NCBI RefSeq assembly: GCF_901875305.1
Contig: NZ_CABFLY010000002.1
Location: 440,883 to 504,882 of the forward strand
Source of the DNA: Rothia mucilaginosa
GTDB lineage: Bacteria; Actinomycetota; Actinomycetes; Actinomycetales; Micrococcaceae
Length of the DNA stretch: 64,000 bases
Direction of reading: 5' to 3'
The notes beneath the pieces were generated by a model. It saw nothing but the letters and a program-made list of their open reading frames with translations, was not told where the DNA came from and made no database searches. How positions within the stretch are numbered: the stretch's first letter is position 1; each line of letters starts with the position of its first letter. A program made the position numbers and the translations under genes. Below are positions 18,045 to 27,200 of this stretch, in pieces.

Positions 18045-18092
18045 AAAAATACCCCCGAAACCCCTTATAAATAAGGGATTTCGGGGGTATTT
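18045..18092 (-). terminator. rpsT terminator
   Basis: AAATACCCCCGAAA (18047-18060) pairs perfectly with TTTCGGGGGTATTT (18079-18092), with a nested CCCTTA/TAAGGG. On the minus strand the stem is followed by a run of T. It is a strong intrinsic terminator 39 bases past the rpsT stop codon, probably supplied by the integrated element. Confidence 0.88.
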
Positions 18093-18138
18093 GCCCTAAA
18101 CCATAGGGATACTCACGTACCCCGCAAGTTTTAGAAAG
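18087..18138. repeat. att-like repeat at the rpsT 3' end (candidate attL)
   Basis: Partner of 16063-16115. The identical 20-base core (18119-18138) spans the last codons and stop of rpsT. Integration at this point would leave the ribosomal protein unchanged, as usual for elements that target gene 3' ends. Confidence 0.7.
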
Positions 18139-18394
18139 CCTTGTTTACCAGCGCAGCAAGACCGGACTTCTTGTTTGCAGCGGTCTTCTTGTGCAGAACA
18201 CCCTTGGAAACAGCCTTGTCCAGCTTACGGTTCACAAAACGCAGAGCCTCAACGGCAGCTTCCTGGTTCTGTGCCTCAACAGCAGCCTTGACCTTGCGGG
18301 TCGCGGTCTTCAGCTCGGACTTTACAGCGTTGTTACGCAGGCGAGCCTTCTCGTTGGTGAGGATACGCTTCTTCTGAGACTTAATGTTAGCCAC
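18131..18394 (-). CDS. rpsT: 30S ribosomal protein S20
   Basis: Complete 87-residue bS20, beginning [20 protein letters not shown] and ending [11 protein letters not shown], which binds 16S rRNA early in 30S assembly. The start is GTG at 18394; no ATG is available, and the upstream site (AGAAAG) is weak. The leader from the likely promoter (18523-18528) is long and can fold. In Escherichia coli S20 represses its own translation through a poor start codon; the same layout here is only suggestive. The 3' end serves as the integration site of the neighbouring element. Confidence 0.97.
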   Translation of the reverse strand: MANIKSQKKRILTNEKARLRNNAVKSELKTATRKVKAAVEAQNQEAAVEALRFVNRKLDKAVSKGVLHKKTAANKKSGLAALVNKAF

Positions 18395-18522
18395 AATTAA
18401 ACTTTCTGTTTTGTCTTATTGGTCGGTGAGGGCGACGCTGGCCGATCATCGACTGAGCGGCGTGGGGATGCCTATGGCAACCGGCCAGCAGTGCCCGATG
18501 ACCATCGGACACTCAACCACAC

Positions 18523-18528
18523 ATAATA
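18523..18528 (-). promoter_or_regulatory. Probable -10 of rpsT
   Basis: TATTAT on the minus strand, with CTGTCG 18 bases upstream as a weak -35. The predicted leader is about 120 bases and contains a CTGGCCG/CGGCCAG stem near 18438-18488. Confidence 0.45.
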
Positions 18529-18655
18529 CCAGATGAACAGCCTCCACGACAGGCCCTCGCGATGAGAAAAATACTGTGAAAACCGCTACACGCAACCCCC
18601 ACATCCGGCGCAGATAATTGGCACCGGCCGCCGGTGAAACTACCGGCACAGGGTG

Positions 18656-19300
18656 CTAGCCGTTATGGCGAGTCCACGCACGCTCAATCAGGCGGAACGT
18701 ATCCTCCGGCATAACCGCACCCTCACGGCGCATAGAATCCGGGCGAACACGAATCACACGGTTCAGCTTCACCTCAGAAGCGCGGCCCTGCGGATCCCAC
18801 GGACCCGAACCAATATCAAGGTAGTTCGGATCAGCGTGCTCACGGTTATTGTGATTCTTGCTGGTCATCATCAGCGCCAGCAGGTACTCACCGTCACGAC
18901 CCACCAGAAGCACCGGGCGGTCCTTACCCTGCGAGTGGTCCTCCTCGAAAGGAACCCACGTCCACACGATTTCACCCGGGTCAGCGTCGCCGTCCAGGGA
19001 AGGCGAGTACTCAAAGTTAATCATGTCGCGGTAATCGCCCGGGTAGTCCGAACCGTCGGATGCGCCGGTCGAGGTCGGTGCGGACGGCTTGGGTGCCGAG
19101 GACTGTGCCGAGGAAGGCTTCGGAGCGCTCGGCTTGGGTGAAGACTGTGAGGATGCGCGGCGTTCCTCGCCCTTCGATTCGTGCGAACCTTCGGAGCCTT
19201 GAGAGGAGGCCACCTCGTTAAGGGCCTCCTCTGCCGCCTTCTGCAGGAAGGGAAGCAGGGCAAAGAAAATTTTCTTCAGGAATTCAAGCATGCGCACCAT
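18656..19300 (-). CDS. PemK/MazF-like fold protein with N-terminal hydrophobic helix
   Basis: A 214-residue protein. The C-terminal 120 residues match the PemK/MazF family: PGEIVWTWVPFEEDHSQGKDRPVLLVGRDGEYLLALMMTS has the usual GDIVW-x-RPVLVV pattern. The N-terminus has a hydrophobic/amphipathic segment (FLKKIFFALLPFLQKAAEEAL), then a Ser/Pro/Lys low-complexity linker with SAPKPS repeats. No antitoxin gene is next to it, so it is either an orphan or a domesticated member; related actinobacterial genes occur in this position near rpsT and lepA. It starts 6 bases after the holA stop codon, so it belongs to the com/holA transcript. Toxicity unproven. Confidence 0.72.
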   Translation of the reverse strand: MVRMLEFLKKIFFALLPFLQKAAEEALNEVASSQGSEGSHESKGEERRASSQSSPKPSAPKPSSAQSSAPKPSAPTSTGASDGSDYPGDYRDMINFEYSPSLDGDADPGEIVWTWVPFEEDHSQGKDRPVLLVGRDGEYLLALMMTSKNHNNREHADPNYLDIGSGPWDPQGRASEVKLNRVIRVRPDSMRREGAVMPEDTFRLIERAWTRHNG

Positions 19301-19306
19301 TATGCA

Positions 19307-20341
19307 CTAGTCGCGGGTGGGCAACGCAATCGCCAGCACCGCGCGCTCCACGGCGTACACCGCATCCAGCGACTCGCCCTTAAGCTGGGCGTCAGCATCG
19401 GCCAGAAGCTGCACAATATGCGCCAGCTGAGCGCCGGTAAAACGGCGGCCATCGCGCTGAGCCTGCTCCACCTGCCACGGCGCCATGCCCACCTCACGCG
19501 CCAGCTCGTTAGCGCTCATGCGCGCGTGGTGCACGCGCGCAATATTGCGGATGCGCATGGCGAGCGCGCCGAGCATCGGAATCGGTTCAGTTCCGGTGGC
19601 CAACGCGTGGCGGAGCAGGCGCAAGGCTTCGGGGGCGTTACCCGAGATGGCGGCGTCGCTCACGCGGAACGCGGTGACCTCGGTGCGGCCACCGTAGTAG
19701 AGGTTCACGGATTCCTCGGTAATCTCACCGGGGATATCGGCAAGCAGCTGCTGGCAGGCGGCGGCCAGCTCGGCGGTGTCCGATGCGGCGGCGGTCAGCA
19801 GGGCCAGTGCTCCCCCGGTGATGGGCCGGCGGGCGGCCGAAAACTCGCTGGCCAGGAACTCGCCCTTCTCGCGATCGGTTTTGAGAGCCTTGCAGTTGAC
19901 GAGGGTGAACTGCGAGCGCACCAGGTCGATGAGCTTCTTGCCTCGGTTACCGCCCGAGTGGTTCAGAATCAGCATGATGTCCGGCTCGGGAGCCTTCAGG
20001 TAGGCCAGGGCGTCGGTGAGAAAGTCCTCGCTCATGGTGGCAACGTTCTCCACCTCAATTATTTTGGCTGAACCGAAGAGTGAGGGGGACACCTGCAGGG
20101 TCAGCTCCCCCGCCGTGTAGGTGGCGGCGTTAATCTGAACACGGTCCACCTCGGGGTGCGCCTCGCGGAAGAGCTCACGCAGGCGTGCCGCAGCGCGGGA
20201 GGCGAAGTACTCCTCCGGGCCGTAGAGCATAACGGCGGGTGCCGGGGTGACGGTACGCCACGCGGTGTCGAGGGCGGGGCCGCCGCGGCGACCGTATCCT
20301 CCTCGACCACGCTGGGGTGTACGCTGACCTGCCACGCTCAT
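19307..20341 (-). CDS. holA: DNA polymerase III subunit delta
   Basis: Clamp-loader delta subunit that opens the sliding clamp. At 344 residues it has the HolA layout: AVMLYGPEEYFASRAA at the start, FGSAKIIEVENV, a middle DIMLILNHSGGNRGKKL segment (FTLVNCKAL) and a helical C-terminal collar domain (RNIARVHHARMSANELAREVGMAPWQVEQA). I preferred ATG 20341 over GTG 20344, for better spacing to AGAAGGCGA. It follows comEC with a 48-base gap, the usual comEA-comEC-holA arrangement, and runs into the PemK-like gene. Confidence 0.93.
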   Translation of the reverse strand: MSVAGQRTPQRGRGGYGRRGGPALDTAWRTVTPAPAVMLYGPEEYFASRAAARLRELFREAHPEVDRVQINAATYTAGELTLQVSPSLFGSAKIIEVENVATMSEDFLTDALAYLKAPEPDIMLILNHSGGNRGKKLIDLVRSQFTLVNCKALKTDREKGEFLASEFSAARRPITGGALALLTAAASDTAELAAACQQLLADIPGEITEESVNLYYGGRTEVTAFRVSDAAISGNAPEALRLLRHALATGTEPIPMLGALAMRIRNIARVHHARMSANELAREVGMAPWQVEQAQRDGRRFTGAQLAHIVQLLADADAQLKGESLDAVYAVERAVLAIALPTRD

Positions 20342-20389
20342 CACTCGCCTTCTGTTGGGTTTGTCTCGCGGGGTTCCGCTGAGTATCCA

Positions 20390-22447
20390 TCATATCCTCT
20401 CCGCGTCGGTTGCCTCCTTTCCGCCGGTGATATTTTCGCCGGTACCCCGCGCGACGACCCGCAGGTAACGGCGGTGGGTCACGGCACGATAGCGGCGCGC
20501 ATCCGCCCACCACAGCAGTGCACTGGCCCCCGCGACGACCGCGATGCTCAGGAGTACCGCCGGAAGGTTGCTCCCCGGTTCCCAGGGATTTCCGGGGGCT
20601 TGGGCCGCAATGACAGCGATGCGTTCGATACCCGCCGCTGCGAGTCCTCCGACGCGCAGGCAAAGGTCGGCCAGGGGCTCTATGCCCATCGCGAGGAATC
20701 CCAGGGCGGCCAAACCGGCGAGCATGCTCACGGGGGCAAGGGGTGCCGCCGCGAGGTTGGCCGGGACCGCGTAGAGCGGAACCTTACCGCTCATCGCCAG
20801 AATCAGCGGGGTACACCACAGGGAGGCCACGATTGGGGTCGCAAGCGCATGTGCCCAGAATCCCGGTAGGGCCCGCATGAAAAGGCGCGCCAGGGGCGGA
20901 CCCAGCAGGATGAGCGCGGAGGTGGCCGTGACGGAGAGGGCGAATCCGGCGTCCAAAGCGCGATGGGGTGCCGCGAGCAGACAAACCAGCACGGTAACCT
21001 GCAATGCGGCGAGCGATTGGCGGCCCGAACCGCGTAGCATCGCGTAGGCACCGAGCAGACCCATGGCGAGAGAACGAATCACCGAACCCTCAGAGTCCAA
21101 CAGCATGGCGTAGGCGAGCACCGCCGCGATGCCGCAGAGCACCACAACCCGGCGCGGGACGCTCAAAAGGCTCAGCCTTCGAACGAGCGGAGGGAGGTCG
21201 CCTCCCGGTACCAAACCGGTAGAGGCGATTCTTGCGCGCCGCTGCCCCGCGCTACTGTGCCTTGGCCCCGCGCCGCCACGCCTCGTCGGGCGGTCGCGCG
21301 CCCCGCCCCGCTCGGCAATACCGTGCCGCAACTCCTGCAGTCCCTTCAGCCCCCTCAACCGCTCGGCCCAGGAGCGGCAACGCAGGTAACCGGTGGCGAT
21401 GCGGTATGGCCGCACGCGCAGCACCAGACGATACGCGGCGGCAAACATGAGGGCGATATTCGCCCCGGAAACCGCCGTCAGGTGGCTGAGCCCGCCGAGC
21501 TTGTACTCCTCACGGATTGTGGCGCTCATCAGGGAGTCGTCACCGTAGGCCGTGCCCAGAACGATCGCCGCCGAGTCTGCTCCGAGGACCTCCCGGCCGT
21601 GAGCTCGTAGCCGTTCCTTAAGGTCGGTCAGTATGCCTCGAGGGTCCGGGCCGCCGGGGTTTCCGCCCGTCAAGCTGTTGTTCTGCGCGAAGAGCGTTCC
21701 GCGCAGGCGAGCCGTCGCGGTGAACGGGCCTTCACCAAACTCCACAGTACCGATGGCCGTCACCCTCGTTCCGGGCTGCACCTGCCGACTCCCCGAGCCT
21801 GGGGACCCCTTCGCGTCTTGACTAGCCTTGATGGAGGCCGCACGCGTGTACACGCGCACCCGCTCGTTGACCGCTACCCGCACGGAACGGCCCTGCACTT
21901 CCTCCAGCCTGATGACCGTCAGGGCGGTGCGCGGATCGACGGGACGCACCTGTTCCACAACACCACTCAGACGGATGGACCGGCCCTGTGCCTGCTGCAG
22001 GGTGGCGCGGGAGGCATCCACCCCCGTGACGCACAGCAGTACCGCCTGCGCAACGATAACGCAGGTAACCAACACGCCCTGACCCGTAAGACGGAAGAGG
22101 AAGGGCCCCCGTGCCTTCGCGAGGCGCGAATCCACCCCGCCGCCCGGTGCCAGCAAGGCTATAGCCAGGCACCCCAACATCCCAATCAGAACGCACGCCA
22201 CCGGGTGCAGCACCGCCCAGGTTCCACGATTCAGGGCCAACACGGTGAATCCCCAGAGGGTGAGCGTAGCCGGGATAAGACGCAGGTCCAGGTGGATAAG
22301 GCTCCCCTGGGCCCTCAGCTCCTCGCTCCCCCGGCGCTCCTTCCACCCTTCGGCCTGCACCGCCCAGCCGTGCCGAAGACTACCGCAAAGGCTACGCAGC
22401 CGACTGCCTCCGAGGACCGGGATACGTGACGTGCGAGTGACACCCAT
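20390..22447 (-). CDS. comEC: ComEC/Rec2 family competence channel protein
   Basis: Polytopic inner-membrane protein thought to form the DNA channel in natural transformation. It has an N-terminal DUF4131-type region with membrane helices (about 55-110), an OB-like extracellular part (SIRLSGVVEQVRPV to GTVEFGEGPFTATARL), then the Competence domain with SHLTAVSGANIALMF and a series of helices. At 685 residues it ends shortly after the last helix, so the C-terminal metallo-beta-lactamase domain found in Bacillus ComEC is absent, as in many actinobacterial versions. A charged, low-complexity insertion lies around 375-410. Its ATG overlaps the comEA stop codon (TGATG). Confidence 0.9.
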   Translation of the reverse strand: MGVTRTSRIPVLGGSRLRSLCGSLRHGWAVQAEGWKERRGSEELRAQGSLIHLDLRLIPATLTLWGFTVLALNRGTWAVLHPVACVLIGMLGCLAIALLAPGGGVDSRLAKARGPFLFRLTGQGVLVTCVIVAQAVLLCVTGVDASRATLQQAQGRSIRLSGVVEQVRPVDPRTALTVIRLEEVQGRSVRVAVNERVRVYTRAASIKASQDAKGSPGSGSRQVQPGTRVTAIGTVEFGEGPFTATARLRGTLFAQNNSLTGGNPGGPDPRGILTDLKERLRAHGREVLGADSAAIVLGTAYGDDSLMSATIREEYKLGGLSHLTAVSGANIALMFAAAYRLVLRVRPYRIATGYLRCRSWAERLRGLKGLQELRHGIAERGGARDRPTRRGGAGPRHSSAGQRRARIASTGLVPGGDLPPLVRRLSLLSVPRRVVVLCGIAAVLAYAMLLDSEGSVIRSLAMGLLGAYAMLRGSGRQSLAALQVTVLVCLLAAPHRALDAGFALSVTATSALILLGPPLARLFMRALPGFWAHALATPIVASLWCTPLILAMSGKVPLYAVPANLAAAPLAPVSMLAGLAALGFLAMGIEPLADLCLRVGGLAAAGIERIAVIAAQAPGNPWEPGSNLPAVLLSIAVVAGASALLWWADARRYRAVTHRRYLRVVARGTGENITGGKEATDAERI

Positions 22448-23634
22448 CAGACCGTCACCAGCGGACGCAGAGTCTCAAGCAGGGTCGGGCCGATGCCGGG
22501 CACCGCATCCAGCTCATCCACGCTACGGAAACCGCCGTGGGCCTCACGCCAGGTGATGATGCGCTGGGCCATGGCCGGGCCGATGCGCGGCAGGCTCTGC
22601 AGCTGCTCGGCGGTCGCGGTGTTGATGTTGACCGAGCCCTGTGACGCGGCTGAGGTGCCGGTGGTGCCCGTGCCTCCGGAGGGGGTGAGGGTGCGTTGAG
22701 GTTGTGAGCCGCCTCCTTGAGAGGCGCCCTGCGCGGTACCGGTGTGGGGTTGAATCGGTGCCGGAGCGGCGGTTTCCCCTCGGCGCGGAACGTAGAGCTG
22801 CATGCCGTCGGTCAGCTCGCCTGCGAGGTTCACTCGGTCCAGGTCGGCATCAGCGGCGGCACCGGATGCGGCAGCGATGGCATCCACGGCGCGGCCGTTC
22901 GCTGGGAGGGTGTACACGCCGGGGTTGTTGACGGCCCCGGCCACGTGCACCCGCACCTCGGTCACCGAACTGGGCTGGGGCGTCGGATGCGCGCTCTCCG
23001 CCGCCTGCCCACTCCCCTGCGCTGTGTCCGAAGCTGTACCCGAAGCCGCGATGGACGTCTGGGCTACCGGCTCGCTGCGGGGCGCCGCCGAGAACTGCGA
23101 AACTCCCCAGATGATGACCGCCAGAACGATGAGCGCCACGAGCACCAGGGCTCGCGGCGAGATGCCCCAGCGCGTTCTGCGGGTGGTTCCGGGGGCATCC
23201 TCCTCTTCCCATTCCTCCCAGTCGTCCCACTCCTCCAAAGGCTCTGGTTCTTCCACGACCCCTGAACCCTTGGGGGCCTCCAGGCTATCCTCGACGTGGG
23301 ATGCGCCCCTCAGGCGCACGGTATCCTCCCGATCGTAGTCCGAGATAGTCTCAGCGTGCTCCGAGGGGGCAACGCCACCGGACCCGCTGTTTTCGGGATT
23401 CGTGGGTTCCGGGGCACGCCCGGGCGTGCGGTACAGGCCGTTCATGAGTTCGCGGGCGGTGCGCGGCGGGAAACCAGCCGGCGTTGCGGCACCAGGTGAA
23501 TCCGTCACGTGGTACCCGTATTCAACTGGGACTCGTTCGTCGGTGAACTCGGCGGAAGCACGCTTGGCCGAGGGAGCTTCCCGCGACGGAAGATGCTGAA
23601 AGGAAGTGCGGTGGTTAGGGGTCATGCTCGTCAT
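22447..23634 (-). CDS. comEA: ComEA-type DNA-binding competence protein
   Basis: A 395-residue membrane-anchored protein. The long acidic cytoplasmic N-terminus (about 1-160, rich in Glu, Trp and Asp at 138-150) leads to one helix (ALVLVALIVLAVIIWGV, about 164-180). An SLBB domain follows (VRVHVAGAVNNPGVYTLPANGRAVDAIAAA), then a linker and a C-terminal helix-hairpin-helix pair (VNINTATAEQLQSLPRIGPAMAQRII and VDELDAVPGIGPTLLETL) that binds duplex DNA. Start ATG 23634; a second in-frame ATG is four codons in. It is the first gene of comEA-comEC-holA and is coupled to comEC. Confidence 0.92.
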   Translation of the reverse strand: MTSMTPNHRTSFQHLPSREAPSAKRASAEFTDERVPVEYGYHVTDSPGAATPAGFPPRTARELMNGLYRTPGRAPEPTNPENSGSGGVAPSEHAETISDYDREDTVRLRGASHVEDSLEAPKGSGVVEEPEPLEEWDDWEEWEEEDAPGTTRRTRWGISPRALVLVALIVLAVIIWGVSQFSAAPRSEPVAQTSIAASGTASDTAQGSGQAAESAHPTPQPSSVTEVRVHVAGAVNNPGVYTLPANGRAVDAIAAASGAAADADLDRVNLAGELTDGMQLYVPRRGETAAPAPIQPHTGTAQGASQGGGSQPQRTLTPSGGTGTTGTSAASQGSVNINTATAEQLQSLPRIGPAMAQRIITWREAHGGFRSVDELDAVPGIGPTLLETLRPLVTV

Positions 23635-23677
23635 ACCCCCACACTAGGCCCGTGCGCGTGGCCAATCCGGTGCACAG

Positions 23678-23730
23678 AAAAACCTGTGGATAACGCCCCG
23701 TCCTCGACGGGAAAAGATGCTATCCACAGG
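23678..23730 (-). terminator. Terminator after whiA with DnaA-box-like stem
   Basis: CCTGTGGATA (23683-23692) pairs perfectly with TATCCACAGG (23721-23730), with a nested CCCGTC/GACGGG. The minus strand continues with TTTTT (23682-23678). The outer arms also read as two facing DnaA-box-like 9-mers (TGTGGATAA and CTATCCACA). It ends the rapZ-yvcK-whiA transcript and lies upstream of comEA. Confidence 0.7.
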
Positions 23731-23906
23731 CTTCTTTTTGAAAAAATCTACTCATTTATTCAAATATGCACGGCGTGCACACGTAACACAGGGGTCAAAA
23801 CATAACGGCTAGGTCGCGGGTTTTCGGAGGCCCGCACAAGCGTCCGGCACCCACAAAATAGCTCGGCCCCCGTACAAACATCCGGAGACCCTAGCCCGCC
23901 ACGACC

Positions 23907-24872
23907 CTAGTCCTCGCGCGGCAGCTCAGTTCCGGGAATACCCAGCTCGGCAGCACGCTTATCAGCCATCACCAGCAGACGGCGAATACGGCCAGCAATC
24001 GCGTCCTTCGTCATGGGCGGATCAGCCAGACGACCCAGCTCATCCAGGGAAGCATGCTTGTTCACCACACGCAACTCACCCGCATAACGCAGGTGCTCGG
24101 GGGCCTGATCACCCAGAATCTCCAGGGCGCGCTCCACGCGGGCGCTAGCCGCCACGGCGGCCTGGGCGCTACGGCGCAGGTTAGCGTCGTCAAAATTGGC
24201 CAGACGGTTAGCGGTCGCGCGCACCTCCTTGCGGGTGCGAGCCTCACGCCAGGTGGTAAGGGTTCCGGTCGCACCCATGCGCTCGAGCAACTGCGCGATG
24301 GTCTCGCCATCACGCACCACCACGCGGTCGGTACCGCGCACCTCGCGGGCCTTCGCAATGATGTCGAGGCGACGGGCCGCCCCCACAAGGGCCAGAGCAG
24401 CCTCAGGGCCGGGGCAGGTAAACTCCAGGGCGGAAGAACGGCCCGGCTCGGTGAGAGAACCATGAGCCAGGAACGCGCCGCGCATGATGGCTTCAGCATC
24501 CTGCAGAGAGCCATTGACCACGGCCGGCGGCAGGCCGCGCACGGGGCGACCACGCACATCCAGCAGACCGGTCTGACGGGCCAGAGCCTCGCCACCCTGA
24601 TCCACGCGCACCACGTAGCGGCCGCCGCGGCGCAGACCGCCTCCGGTGACGCTGGTGAGCTCGGAGTCATGACCGTAAATCTCAGAAATGATGCGGCGCA
24701 TGCGATGGGCGGTGGGCTCGTGATCTACCTCAGATTCCACCACGATTCGCCCCGAGACAATGTGCAGACCGCCGGTGAAGCGCAGAATCGTTGAAATCTC
24801 GGCCTTGCGGGCAGAGATTTTCGGCGCTTCATAGCTGGCGAGTTCGTCTTTGACGAGGGTGGTCAATGCCAT
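23907..24872 (-). CDS. whiA: DNA-binding protein WhiA
   Basis: Homologue of sporulation/division regulator WhiA, with an N-terminal LAGLIDADG-homing-endonuclease-like domain and a C-terminal helix-turn-helix. Recognisable blocks are [59 protein letters not shown] and [25 protein letters not shown]. The length of 321 residues is typical. It is the last of rapZ-yvcK-whiA, the standard order in Gram-positives. In this non-sporulating background it probably acts in division or chromosome segregation. Confidence 0.95.
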   Translation of the reverse strand: MALTTLVKDELASYEAPKISARKAEISTILRFTGGLHIVSGRIVVESEVDHEPTAHRMRRIISEIYGHDSELTSVTGGGLRRGGRYVVRVDQGGEALARQTGLLDVRGRPVRGLPPAVVNGSLQDAEAIMRGAFLAHGSLTEPGRSSALEFTCPGPEAALALVGAARRLDIIAKAREVRGTDRVVVRDGETIAQLLERMGATGTLTTWREARTRKEVRATANRLANFDDANLRRSAQAAVAASARVERALEILGDQAPEHLRYAGELRVVNKHASLDELGRLADPPMTKDAIAGRIRRLLVMADKRAAELGIPGTELPRED

Positions 24873-24988
24873 AGGTTGGTGTCCTTCTGGGCGGGTAGTC
24901 GGCGCGGATGGCCGGAAAAGTTCAGTCTAGTAAAGTGCGGCTAAAAATTCTGGGCGCCGCTTCTTGCGGGCGCCAGATCCTAGAGCCT

Positions 24989-26041
24989 CTAAGCGCTCAG
25001 CTCGAAGGTTTCGTTGTACGCAGCGGCAAGCTTCAACGGGTCGTGCACATTTGGCTGAGAGCTGGAACGCAGGTGCGCCCACACGACCTTAGCTCCCATC
25101 GAGGCGGCCTCACGTTCGAGCTCCGCGCGGTGGTCAGCCTGCATGTCGGCGTCAGCAATCACAGCGTCCAGGTGCAACTTGGATGCGTACTGACGCAGAA
25201 GCTCCAGATGGGTGGCCGGTGTGAACCCCACGGTCTCCTTGTCGTCTGAGAGGTTCATGACCACGCATCGGCGCGCCTCCGTGCGAATAATCGCCTCGCG
25301 CTGGGCCTCCAGCAGCAGGTGCGGCAGAACCGAAGTACGCCACGAACCGGGGCCGAGCACAACCCAATCGGATTCCTCGATGGCGGCCAGCGCCTCCGGA
25401 CAGGGGCGCGCATTCTTCGGGGACAGCCCGATATCGTGTACACGCTCCTCCTTGGAGAGGTTCACCTGCCCCACCACCTTGACCCGCTCGATTCCGCCAC
25501 CGGAGTGCTCGCGCAACACAGTACCGTAAATCACCATGGGATCCAGGGCCATGGGGAGCACACGACCGCGGGCGTTCAACAGGGCGCCCGCCCAGTCAAG
25601 GCCAGCTACCGGATCGTCCAGCAACTGCCAGAGCGTCGCAATAAGCAGATTACCGAGCGCGTGGTAGTTCAGGGGGAACTCCCCCGCGTAGCCCTCGGGC
25701 GCCGCAAAACGGTGCTGCATGACGTCGCGCCAGGTGCGGCCCCAATCGGTGTCGTCACACAGCGCCGAGAGAGCCATGCGCAAATCGCCGGGAGGGAGAA
25801 TGCCCATCTCCTCACGCAGACGACCCGAGGAACCGCCGTCATCCGCCACGGTCACCACAGCCGTCAGGTTGGGGGTCACGTGGCGCAGAGCCGAAAGAGA
25901 TCCGTACAGGCCGTGACCGCCACCCATGGCCGTCACCTTCAGCGAACGGTGCGTGGTTTTCAGCAGGCGCAGAGCCTGGGTCGGGAGCGCGGGTAGGCGG
26001 GGAATCCCCTGAGTGTCGTAACTGGTTGAATGAGTGCTCAT
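24989..26041 (-). CDS. yvcK: YvcK/CofD-like gluconeogenesis factor
   Basis: A 350-residue CofD-superfamily protein that binds UDP-sugars and links carbon supply to cell-wall growth in other bacteria. It begins with the nucleotide loop TAMGGGHGLYGSL (about 38-50), followed by VTVADDGGSSGRLREE, PPGDLRMAL and NYHALGNLLIATL, all typical. It lies between rapZ and whiA on the same strand. The approximate gaps of 115 and 100 bases leave room for internal regulation, but nothing clear was seen. Confidence 0.93.
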   Translation of the reverse strand: MSTHSTSYDTQGIPRLPALPTQALRLLKTTHRSLKVTAMGGGHGLYGSLSALRHVTPNLTAVVTVADDGGSSGRLREEMGILPPGDLRMALSALCDDTDWGRTWRDVMQHRFAAPEGYAGEFPLNYHALGNLLIATLWQLLDDPVAGLDWAGALLNARGRVLPMALDPMVIYGTVLREHSGGGIERVKVVGQVNLSKEERVHDIGLSPKNARPCPEALAAIEESDWVVLGPGSWRTSVLPHLLLEAQREAIIRTEARRCVVMNLSDDKETVGFTPATHLELLRQYASKLHLDAVIADADMQADHRAELEREAASMGAKVVWAHLRSSSQPNVHDPLKLAAAYNETFELSA

Positions 26042-26143
26042 AGTCTGTATCTCACATACCCGGAAGCGGCCGGCCTTCCGCTCGGTGTGCGAAGGGCGAC
26101 CGGTAGATGATTATGGGTTGTCGGTCAGTACTGCGGGGCGAGG

Positions 26144-27055
26144 TTACTCGCGGCCCTTGTCGCGGTGCTGCACGTTCACATTGACCTCGGGGAAAGCAGA
26201 GAGGCGGCGGGCCAGCTCCTCGGTCACAGCCACCGAGCGGTGCTTACCGCCGGTGCAACCAATCGCGATGGTGGCGTAGTACTTCCCTTCGCGGCGGTAG
26301 CCCTCCAGCACGGGACGCAGGGCGGCCAGGTAGTTGCTGATGAACTCCTCGGTGCCGGCGTGCTCCAGCACGTAGTCGCGCACGGGGGCGTCCTGACCGG
26401 TCAGAGGGCGCAACTCGGGCACCCAGTGCGGGTTCGGAATAAAGCGCATATCGGCCATGTAGTTGGCGTCGGAGGGAGCGCCGTACTTGAAGCCGAAGCT
26501 CATCACGGTCAGGTTCAGCTTCTTATCCGCACCCTCGGCGAACATCTCGCGCACGGTGCGGGCCAGCTCGTGAACATTCATGCCGGTCGTATCAATCGTG
26601 CGGTCCGAGGCCAGGCGCAGGCCCTCGAAGAGAGTACGCTCGGCACGGATGCCGTCGAGCACGCGACCCTCACCCTGCAGCGGGTGCGGGCGGCGCTGAG
26701 CCTCGTAACGGGCAATAATGGTCTCGTCCTTGGCATCAAGGAAAAGCATGGAGAAGTCAATATCGGACTTGCGCAACGTCTCAATGGCGGCCGGCAAATC
26801 AGAGAACAGCGCGCGGGCACGCACGTCAATACCAAGAGCCACCTTCGGCACGCGGGCGCCGTCACGAGTCACCAACTCGGCCAGGGAACCGAGCATCTGC
26901 GGGGGGATGTTATCGATAACGTACCAGCCCTCATCCTCGAGCACGTTAGCGACGGTGCTACGGCCCGCACCGGAGATGCCGGTAATCACCAGAATCTGCG
27001 GGCGCTCATCGCTCTGGACGGAATGTGCGGCGGCATGGTGCTGATTGTCTGCCAT
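26144..27055 (-). CDS. rapZ: RapZ/YvcJ family nucleotide-binding protein
   Basis: P-loop protein of 303 residues. The nucleotide loop is GISGAGRST (26-34), with Arg in place of the usual Lys, a form I recall from other actinobacteria. YVIDNIPPQML and the C-terminal GCTGGKHRSVAVTEELA are family markers. In enterobacteria RapZ is an RNA-binding adaptor controlling glucosamine-6-phosphate synthase; the actinobacterial role is not established. It is the first gene of the rapZ-yvcK-whiA set. The site GGGGAAGAG lies six bases before ATG 27055. Confidence 0.93.
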   Translation of the reverse strand: MADNQHHAAAHSVQSDERPQILVITGISGAGRSTVANVLEDEGWYVIDNIPPQMLGSLAELVTRDGARVPKVALGIDVRARALFSDLPAAIETLRKSDIDFSMLFLDAKDETIIARYEAQRRPHPLQGEGRVLDGIRAERTLFEGLRLASDRTIDTTGMNVHELARTVREMFAEGADKKLNLTVMSFGFKYGAPSDANYMADMRFIPNPHWVPELRPLTGQDAPVRDYVLEHAGTEEFISNYLAALRPVLEGYRREGKYYATIAIGCTGGKHRSVAVTEELARRLSAFPEVNVNVQHRDKGRE

Positions 27056-27200
27056 GGTGTCTCTTCCCCTTTGACGCGAACTACTCTATAAGCCATGATA
27101 CAAGACCTTGATTAGACGGCCCGGGCCCATGCTCACATATTTCAGGACATGACAAAAAAGAGTCGCCACTCTCCCACCCCTCCGAGCGTTAAGGCGAAAC

